Shown here piece after piece: positions 55,102-64,000 of a stretch of DNA of 64,000 bases. Below the pieces are notes generated by a model. It searched no databases. It was not told the DNA's origin and saw nothing but the letters and a program-made list of their open reading frames with translations. Location: the NCBI RefSeq assembly GCF_008831285.2, contig NC_045144.1, positions 24,007,716-24,071,715 of the forward strand, read 5' to 3'. Each line of letters begins with the position of its first letter. The first letter of the stretch is position 1. This stretch comes from Nymphaea colorata. Lineage: Eukaryota > Streptophyta > Magnoliopsida > Nymphaeales > Nymphaeaceae. The translations under genes were made by a program, and so were the position numbers.

Positions 55102-57959
55102 GCAATGGTTCGCTCAAAAGAAAATCAAAATTCAAACGTTAAAGTCAATAAGGCAAAAACAAAACAAAAGAAAAAGCACTTGCCTAGGGACAGAAGGCAT
55201 GAAGCACTAAGTTCTTTAGATATCAAGTGCGAAAGCTTCATACAATTACAAAGTTTTCTAAATCATTATCAATTCCTTTGAGTGTTTCCTGTGAAATGGA
55301 GGAAAAGGCTATATAAGTAAACCACTGGCCTAGGTATCACTCTTTACAAAAGACAGCGGCACTTCATGCAAAGAGCAAACTTTCAAGTCAACTTGTAAAA
55401 AATTTGGCAGGCATCCTTTTGCTGCTAAACAGTATTCAATTTGCTGAGCAGCAAAGGTATACACTTCAAATTTTCCTGAATGACAATTTTTAAAAATTTT
55501 ACGAATTATTTCGGGTGGAAGTCAATGTTGACTCAATGTAATCCTAGGCCGAGTCTACTACTGATCACTTACAAATTCAGTATAGAATAATGAATTGCAA
55601 AACCTGAATTTTTGTCAAATTTGAATGAGATTTCAAGTTCGGCTAGAACTAAAACTAAAATTCTGACATCAATCCAGATCAAGGCCTCAAAGCTAAAATT
55701 TTCACAATAATCCTCTCTCAATTTTATTTCAAAGCAAAGTTAAAAGTTAGTCGGCACAACCCTCCGCCTCTATTTCCTTCCTTAAAACTATTCTAGGAAG
55801 ACTAAGCAAAGAAAAATAATATAGGAATGATTCCCCTAGAGCAATGACTTTTTCAAATTACTTTGAAGTCAAATCAGAAATTGACTCTCTAAAAACTAAA
55901 ATTCCAAATTTAAAACATTCGAAATCCTAGAATTGGCTTGAAAAGCCTTGATGGTCAATCAACTCAGATCAGCCCCAACTGAGCTGATCCTCTCCTTTTA
56001 AATGAGCCAAGAAGCTATTGAGGAGAGCGCACTCCACCTTCCTTCCCAAACCTCTTTCAAAAACTCAAGGAAAGAGGTACATTGGCATACTAAGGCTGAG
56101 CCAAATCTCCAAGCAACCCCAGAACTAGCCCCAACCTAGGTTGGTTCCTAACATTCGCCCGTTACTAGATCAAAGTTGATCTAGGTTGTCCTTATATGTA
56201 AAAGTAAAACAGCCGCCTAAACAAGCTCGCTCTATTCACTTCTGACATTTTGGCAATGGACCAACTCAAAGAAGTTAACCAGTTTTACAAAAAAAATAAA
56301 ATATAATATAATATAATAAAGAGGCTTCTATAAATAAGATGCTCCATTTTTTAATTTTTCTTAAAAATTTCAAGGGCCGAACAGGGCAGCATGAAATCAG
56401 ACCAAATAAAAATTTTGAAAAATTAAGAGCAGCACAGCTGGGCATGCCATCAAATCAAGTTTCCAAGAAGCCTACGCTCTTACAAACAGAAAAATTCCTA
56501 AGTTCCAAGGTTCGAAAACCAGAAAATTGAAGTTAAACAACATGAGACAGCCATGAATGGCGTGTTTCTTTCTTCCTTCGATTTCTTATTTGGAAAACAA
56601 GCAGAGTTTAATAGAATCAGCTCAATTCCAGCTGACACCCTTCCTTGAAAACAATGGAAAGGAGACCAGCATGCCTAGTTTTGGGACAAGTTTAACAAAA
56701 GAAAGATCTGGATTGGTAGGGAAGGAGGTGCACGTTGCATGCATAGTGACTTCTTGCCCATGCAAAAATCAATTGGGATTCTCCACTTGATCTCATTTGG
56801 TTCCAATAAAATGGACCAAATTCCAACACTAACATGCAAACCAGCAGGGGATTCCTCTCCAGCCAGCTGAAACTGCCTCAAAGAACTCTCTCCGGCTAGC
56901 TGAAGCAGCTCCAAAGAAAAGAGTACTCTAGCTCTAAGTGAGGAGGATTCCAACCAAACCCTCACCCTATGCTCCATCAAACCATGTATCTAGCTCAAAT
57001 ATCCCACCTTGACGCCTCAAACCTCGCGGCCTTCAAATCGAATCCAGCTGAAGGATCTTGCTTGACTTCAAATCCTAGCGTCTTTAGCTTGGATTCCGGC
57101 CGGAGTTTGCTCACACCAGATGTCATTCCATCAAGCTCCAGCCAAGGCGAGCCGGTTTGACTTTCAGATGTAACACTCTGAACCGAGCACCATCAGCCTA
57201 GGCGTTCTCCAACCCTCACGTCGAGCCCAGCCCGATGCCCCCTGTTTTGCCCTGTTCCAGCCATCCTCCTCCCCTGCTTCAAACGCCTCCAGCTCCAGCA
57301 TTCTCGGCCCTCGATTCAGTGACTTAGTGCCGGAATAGAGGTCTGCAGACAACTGCCCCTATCTCCCGCTTGAGGCATATTGGCTCCACCAAACCAGGTG
57401 CCTCTAGGGTTCAGCTTGTACTCGCCTCAACCCTTCCATTCACTCAGGTCATCCTCCTCATCTGGCATTTTATTTCAATGGGTTAATGGATTAAAGTGCA
57501 TGGTTATTGCTAAACAAAAAAATTCGAGAAATCAGTCCTGTTGTGCGGCTATTAAGAGGCAGGCTGCAAACGTGGCCAGACTGCAACCATGGTGAGGCTG
57601 TCACCGCCTCCTATTGAGCCAAAATCTGGGGTTCAAGCACCCCTGATCTTGAAAATGCCTAATTTAATGGGCATATCACTGCCATTTTTCCAGTAACAAG
57701 CAAGGCTGACCTATAGTTTACAAAGAAAAATTTTGGCGGCATGACGCCATAAATCAGTCCGTAACCAGCCTAATGGCCCCTGGTTTACGACAGTCCACTT
57801 TACCCAAATCCGTGGTTCATAGTGAACTAATTTCGGCTAGCCATGATCATGGTGATTTGGCTAAACCAACTTCAAATTCTAGTAGGAATGGCCACACGTC
57901 CACTCGACCATTCTTACTCCATGCCTTGCGGTGGTCTTGCTGACTTATGCTACTCAAAA
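55102..57959. other. Unassigned repeat-like DNA
   Basis: No recognisable protein domain on either strand. The text around 56000-56170 (CCTAGGTTGGTTCCTAACA, then CGCCCGTTACTAG) could be an LTR edge, but no partner was found. 56570-57600 is more balanced in base composition, with short open stretches lacking motifs. Confidence 0.4.
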
Positions 57960-58108
57960 TGGACAGCACTGAGTCAAGACAGATGAGATTCCGCTTAAAT
58001 TGACAGCTATATTACTGTCCTAGAAACAGTGCTCCTAAAATTGGACAGCATTGAGTCAAGACAGATGAGATTCCGCTTAAATTGACAGCTATATTACTGT
58101 CCTAGAAA
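57960..58108. repeat. 82-bp tandem duplication
   Basis: TGGACAGCACTGAGTCAAGA at 57960 recurs at 58042, and identity runs on through TTACTGTCCTAGAAA in each copy with a single difference. Confidence 0.9.
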
Positions 58109-60468
58109 TGGAATCCTTGGTGTACTTTCACCTAATTCTAGTTTTTAAGATGCTATAGCATCCAATCAAATATCTGCACATAGACATTAGCCACGGTAGA
58201 CAAGGTAGAATGCATTGTTTCACTTTATATTTTTCTTTTAATGACAAGATGGCCTCTACAGACCAGTTGCCCCTTGACCCAGACCTAGGATTACCAATCT
58301 TCCCTCCTCATTCAAATTTGGTCTTTCGAACCTCTCCAGGCCTCATCCTTGATCTACACATGACAATCTTGATGAAAAACAAAGAGTGCTCTATACAAGT
58401 TCATCGCATGAATTATGGATGAAAATGGCCAATCCATGCGGGGTGTGGTTTCTTGCTTTGGTTTGAAAGCTGAAAATAAGGTCCAGCTGGGCCGCCACGT
58501 AAAATGTTTATATTAAAATTATATGGGCATGCATTCTCGAGATTTTCTTAACCATTTTAAACCTACGCTGTATTTTGAAAACCAGAAAATGGCATTTTCA
58601 AAATTAACCTATCCCATAAACGAAAATCTGATTTTAAAAGAGTCTCATTCGTGTCTAATTGACGAGACCACCATAGATTGGAAGATAATTTGGATCATTC
58701 ATCTGTGTGATGGATGGTTTTGCGATGTATGTGAAAAAAGAAAGATGAGTGAAGTATGAATGTTGTTCTATTCCACGAATGGGCAATGAATCAGACTCCA
58801 CAGTCTCATCAAATCAATTCCACCAAGAATTGGATCTACTCAAGCTATGAGTGCAGTCCACCTTATAAATGGAAAGGGAAATTAAATTGGACATATTTCA
58901 ATATACATATTGGAAAACCAGAAATTAACAAAAATGATTAATCTAGTTAGGTTCTAAAAGAAATCTCTGGATCCAAATACAAGGATTTTGGTCAAGTTGA
59001 CAGAAACAAAAGAAATCCAATTTTACAAAGCCCAATTGGAAGTAGGTATTTTCAAGATATTTCCAAAATCAAAATCTATCAACTCAACAGAAGCCAAGCA
59101 CTCCAATCAAACCAATCTTTCAAAATCTTTTTTCCTGAAATACCTGGAAGAATAAAAAAATGTGATTTTCCTACCAACAGTGCATTTCCTAAAACTCATT
59201 CCCTAAAAATTGGGTTTTAAACCAAATGAACCTGATTTTGCCTACGTTCAAAGCAAAACGAGTTGAAATAAACTTGTCAAAACGAATCTTGGAATTCCAT
59301 GAATTTTGAATGCAAAATTTCAAAACCTAAGTATGCTTATGGACCTTACTGATAAATTTCCTACTTCCAAGGTGAACCAAAGTCTATGCGGGATCCAATT
59401 AAATTGTGCATGGAGAGGAATAAAATAAAGTATGAATGAACATATAGTTTATCTTATGGAGACATGCATGCACTCACTTCACAAATGCATTCACTCCCCT
59501 ACGCCAAGATTTTAGTGAGTAAGTCAGAACTGCTACTGTAACTAAGTCATATTATGACAAAAACTTGGGCACCTCACTTATTTTGATGCAAAAACACAAA
59601 ATTTCAAAAATGGCTACAAAACTAGAATTTTTCAAATGTATTTCATGATTAGGTTTTCCACAAAAGCAAACTGAAATCAATTTTCAGTTCAAAATCTACT
59701 CAAAATCAAACAAATTCTCATGACCTTGATCAAAATTCCCAAATCAAATTCCAAAATCAAGAAAATTCCCTACGTGTGAACTTGGACTCCTAATTTCCAA
59801 TTCTCAAACCTCATTCCGGGATCAAAACCAACCAAATAAAGTCAAGTTTCTCAAAACTCACAAAACACCAATATTTTCCAAATCTAGGTTCAAGTCTCAA
59901 AATCCCAAATCCAAAGATATTTCCAAAAATTCTGAATTAGTCGACTTCCAATCACTCCAAGCCCTAGATTTTGACCTCCATGAACTGATTATCTATTCCA
60001 ACTTTTCGTTACCCAATTTCTAGATTTTGGCTTCAAAACCAAACTCTAGTTCCAAGGCAGCCAAGAATTTTTTCAATCAAGTTTGAAAACTTAGATAATC
60101 TTCAAAATTTTACAGTCTAGCCAAGTTCCAAGGTCCAATTCTCAATCCTAGTTTCAAAAACAACTAGCTAAACTTCAATTATCCGAATCCCCAACGTATT
60201 CAAATTCCAAACTCCCAAATTTCGAAAACAAAATTCCAATTTTACGATCAAATTAAATCATCATATTTCAACTACCACAAATCTAGGATTAATTTAATAA
60301 TCCCAAATCAAAGTGATCTTCAAAATTCCTGAAGTATAAAAATATTTCTAAATCTTCATCCAAATGAATTTTATAAATCCAAAATTCAATCCCTGCACAT
60401 GCATGTAGGAAGCATGACTTGTTAAGCTTGCGGAAATCTAGACTTTGGATTGCTTACTCCTATCAATG
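58109..60468. other. AT-rich, C-poor-to-A-rich intergenic DNA
   Basis: Long runs of words such as TTCCAAAATCAAA, especially 59600-60350, with very few G. No open frame with motifs. It may be decayed LTR-retrotransposon leader, but that is only a guess. Confidence 0.4.
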
Positions 60469-60476
60469 GTGGAGGG

Positions 60477-60789
60477 TAGACCTGGGCAACGGGCCGGCCC
60501 AGGTCGGCCCGTCGGGCCCGAAACCCGGCCCGATAGCCTGGGTCCTGGTTCGGCCCGTTTGGTAATAAAAAATATTTTTTTAATTATAAAATAATTTTTT
60601 AGTAATATAAAATATATTTTAATAATAAAATACATATTATTAAATTTTAAAAAAATTATTTATTTTTAATTCTAAACGGGTCGGATCGGGCCTAGCCGGG
60701 CCGACCCAAGCTACACATTAGGCCCGGGCCCGGCCCGCCGGGACGGGTACCGGGTACCCGATGGGTACCCGGCCCATTGCCCAGGTCTA
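60477..60789. mobile_element. hAT-type MITE
   Basis: 313 bp with terminal inverted repeats TAGACCTGGGCAACGGGCCG and its counterpart, differing at one base within the first 21. Flanked by 8-bp duplications GTGGAGGG (60469-60476) and GTGGCGGG (60790-60797), one base apart. Eight-base duplications and TAG..CTA ends are characteristic of hAT transposons. GC-rich ends enclose an AT-rich core (60560-60675). Non-coding. Confidence 0.9.
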
Positions 60790-60797
60790 GTGGCGGG

Positions 60798-61879
60798 CAT
60801 TGTTGATCACAGTACTGATGGGCTTGTCTCGTTCTCCTAAAATCTACTTTAAAAGAAAAAAAAAACTCATAACGCAGGACGAGGCACAAACACAAGGGAA
60901 ACAATGGCAAACAAAATTCTTTGATGTAATTTATTATGCAATACCTGGTTTACCTGGTGCTACACTGGCTGTTAAAGTCTCACCACAAGTATGGCTAGCC
61001 TCTTGTAACGAACACAAACCATGTGTCTCACATCACAATGTGACAAGGAGTGAAATGAAACATTAGAGTCATGCTTTCCGTGCTTATTTTTTAAAGAACT
61101 CTTGTAACCGAGGTCTTGCTTTCTTACTCATCAAAGACATTAAACAACCACCAAGGTTCCTCCTGTTTTAGAGATTAAACATTAGATTGCCTGGTTGCAG
61201 CAACTCAAAACAATCGTTGTGAAGAATTCAAGATGAGGCAAAACTGATGTACCATCCGATGGAGAATTTTTTGCCACTTTTTCTCTCTCTTCTCTAGAAA
61301 AAGAAAAAAAAAAACAAAATAGGAAATAAGTACTATTCCTAGAAAAAGTTAAGGTGTGACTGGCATCTATGCATGCCTGGACCGACGCAGACTAATGATT
61401 ATTCCTAGAACCATATAAACTGATGACTGTACTAGAATTCTTGTTGAATATCCTACTCAAATTTTTTCTTCTTAGGTGGTCCATTTTTTTATTTGAATCC
61501 TACAAACGGGGTTCCATATAGTCAATAGCACTTGATGGAAAGTAAGAACACATAGTGCAGGAGGATTAATCTAACAGTGCTGTCGTAATTGGTCAAGGTA
61601 GAAGACTTAGTGCAAGATTATTAGCTAGCAATGTCTTGTTGTTGGTACGAGTCTATCGTCAACTTCACCATTTTAGACATTTCAAGTCAGTCCATTTTTC
61701 TCTTTTGGTATATCTCTCGCTTTAACCATTTGATGTCCACTATCATTTTAAATCTGATATTGACATTAGTGCTGACCAAGGTCTCTTTATCAATTTAAAA
61801 ATGAAGCATTATATATATGTATTAAATCTTTGTTTTTTAGATCTTGAATTTTAATCAATCTTGATTCGATCTTAAGCAG
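60798..61879. other. Intergenic DNA
   Basis: No recognised gene or repeat; AT-rich with A homopolymers. Confidence 0.45.
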
Positions 61880-62190
61880 TAGGTTTGGATTTAGATCTCA
61901 AGAAACGTGTTGTTGGATTTCAGATATCCGATCATGGATCTCAGATTAGGGATTTTCTGTGTTAGATATCAAGTATTGGATTTCAGATCTTAGACTTTAC
62001 ACATGGGATCTGGGATTTTTGGATCTTGAACCTTTTATTATGGATTTTGGATTATAGAGCTAGGATCCTAGGTCTTAGATCTTGGATTTCAGATTTTAGA
62101 TACTAGATTTTAGATCTCAAACATTAGATTATGGATTTTGTATCTCAAATCTTAGATTATGGACCATGATTTCAAATCTTGGTTTTTGGA
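61880..62190. repeat. Degenerate GGATTTCAGAT/TTAGATCTTGGAT repeat field
   Basis: About 300 bp built almost entirely from variants of GGATTTCAGAT, TTAGATCTTGGATT and TAGATTATGGATTTTG, with irregular spacing of 10-25 bp. Many units hold AGATCT or GGATC palindromes. Not coding in any convincing frame. Confidence 0.8.
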
Positions 62191-64000
62191 TTCTGAATTT
62201 CCACAGCATGATATGATCTTTATGACATCTTTATTCAAATTTAGAACAAGAATCCTTCAGATCCTGATCTCAATTCTTGGATTAGATTTAGATCTCCCTG
62301 CTAGGTCCATGTTCTATACCCCAGTTCTAGCAATGACTAGACTTGGGGTCTACTTGACCTAGTTTCGCATTCATCATTTTAGTGCTAGGATGTATGATGA
62401 TCCGGACATGAATAGACTTCATATTAGTTTCTTATTATTCATCGGCCTATTTTTGAGATCTACTTAGATTTTTAAAACATGCATGATTTCAAATTCATTG
62501 TATGTTTGCTTTTTTAGGTTTTCGACAACATTTAAAGTTGAAAAATAAAACATTTTATCTAGTCCTTGATTTGATTACCTCTGATAAAAGTGCCAGGAAT
62601 GGCTAAACCTCATACCAACACGTTGGACCCCATCTCTTGGAATACCGCGCAAAGAATGGAGGCAAGTGTAGACAATGATATCTCATTTATTACAGATTTG
62701 CGTGTAAAATTTTATGATAAAAATTTTACATGTAAGCAATGTAGAATGTTTACGTAGAATCAGATGGATGATAATATGATAAGCTAGGACGTAATTTTAT
62801 AGTGGAGAGAGGTGTTCTCTGACCAATGATGTGAAGAGGTGTAGAGTTGGCCTAAGCAATCAGAACAAGAGGTTTAGGGATAGGCCAATCAGAATTTTGG
62901 AGTTTTTCTTTTATTCGCTTGAGTGAAATTTTGTAAGAGTGACTCCTAGAAAGGTGGAATGACAAATCGTTTCGAGGACATGTGGCCAGTCTGATGTTGT
63001 GCCATATCTGGGGCAATGCACTGGGTTCTAGAAGCAATGACATAGATGCAAGTGATTTATTCGTTTAGGAAAAGTATTTTTGTGAAATCTTTATATTTTC
63101 TAAGTTTTACACTATGGGATTTTATAAAGCCAATATTTCCTATGGTTTAATGACAATTTCACTGCTTTGGAGATCTACAAAGGAACTAGAAATTTGCATA
63201 GGTAACTACTAGATTTCAGAAGTAGAACATTAATGGGGAGATCATGAAAAGATTGGTGCACCTCTGGAAATGGCTCGGTAATGCGACATTGTTGATTATG
63301 GTCTCATTCTGAGCAGAAAATACCTATAGACTTGATTAAAATGGTACAAATAAAAGTTTGACAGTACTGAAGAACTTGTGGTTTTGATGGGAAGATAAGG
63401 GAAAAACTAGGAATTAGGCCAAGCACACTCTAGTTTTGAAGAGAAGAATATGAAAGTGGAATGTAGGAATAAGCATCGTTCGTGAAGAAGCCCAGACAAA
63501 TTGCCTGGTGATGACTGTTGTCCATTTGGAGGAAGATTATGTTTTGTAAGGTGGAAGGCCTCATAGTGATCCTGTAGGTTAGGAAATTTGCCATGAAAGG
63601 GAAATTTTGACCGAATGCATGCAGGATTATAATAAAGGGGTACTAGGGAGCAGTAGCGGAGCCAGCGTGGGACAAGCGTGGGTGCCTGCCCACGCCAACG
63701 CAAGAAAGCTCCACAATGAAATGGAGCCTCAGTCTGTCTCATGCTCGTGTTGACGCCGTGTTGCCCACACCAAAAATGGATCCGGTCCCAATCTGTGCAT
63801 CTTACACGCTCTTTCGTTTCGCTGCCACAGCAGTTCTCCGCAGCTCCAACATCAGGCTATCAGCAAGTTTGCTTGGATCTTCTCCCCTCTGCAGCCGCAG
63901 GACAGAGCTCCTGCAACAGCAGGTCTGCTGACTCTGCTCCTCCTTTCGACCTTCCCCCGTCCAACGCAGGTTGGCTCTTCCGCTTCTCAATTCTCCCCTC
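62191..64000. other. Intergenic DNA to the window end
   Basis: No recognised gene. Near 63655-63710 a stretch AGTAGCGGAGCCAGCGTGGG with a GCGTGGG/CCCACGC hairpin looks repeat-derived. The last 280 bp are less AT-rich and could be the edge of a feature outside the window, for example the short open stretch 63776-63931, but no family is evident. Confidence 0.4.

Overview
The window looks like repeat-rich, heterochromatin-like DNA from the nuclear genome of a flowering plant. The evidence is the set of families present: plant Ty1/copia polyproteins, a Ty3/gypsy chromovirus with a C-terminal chromodomain, a plant LINE with a zf-RVT tail, PIF/Harbinger-like and hAT-like elements, and two broken L-type lectin receptor-like kinase (LecRK) genes. 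I cannot name the species. I found no intact host protein gene and no tRNA or rRNA gene; nearly everything recognisable is a mobile element or a broken gene.

Layout. 1-2536: a decayed copia element on the minus strand, followed by an LTR-like segment on the plus strand. 3.69-4.06 kb: an orphan, inverted copy of a LecRK 3' end. 5.13-7.22 kb: LecRK pseudogene 1, nearly full length but broken by a 130-bp tandem duplication, stops and frameshifts. 7.5-14.2 kb: AT-rich DNA with only short tandem duplications. 14.2-38.3 kb: LecRK pseudogene 2, opened by two retrotransposons. The first is Copia-A (14386-32625, minus strand), with both LTRs, a tRNA-Met-type primer site, a polypurine tract and an exact GATAC target duplication. 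Copia-A was itself invaded, between about 16.5 and 30.9 kb, by an unidentified element (X), and X was invaded by a chromovirus (18852-30410). The second is Copia-B (about 33.37-37.6 kb, plus strand), which sits where the LecRK transmembrane segment and kinase N-lobe should be.

Right of LecRK 2 come AT-rich DNA with a TATCTCAT-type repeat field, two long non-coding PIF/Harbinger-like elements (40401-41857 with TTA duplications; 42620-44746 with TAA duplications), a small copia relic (45.3-46.8 kb), a Tourist-like MITE (48020-48338), and a LINE (about 49-55 kb, minus strand) split by a rearranged copia (50.7-53.3 kb). The region 55-60.5 kb is unassigned with two tandem repeats. At 60477-60789 lies a clean hAT-type MITE with 8-bp flanking duplications. 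The last 3 kb holds a degenerate GATCTTAGAT-type repeat field and nothing else I recognise.

How the parts relate. The nesting gives a relative history: LecRK 2 existed first, Copia-A entered it, element X entered Copia-A, and the chromovirus entered X. Copia-B entered LecRK 2 separately. All boundaries come from reading the sequence by eye. Those supported by LTR ends, target duplications, primer sites or terminal inverted repeats are exact; the others are approximate and marked so.
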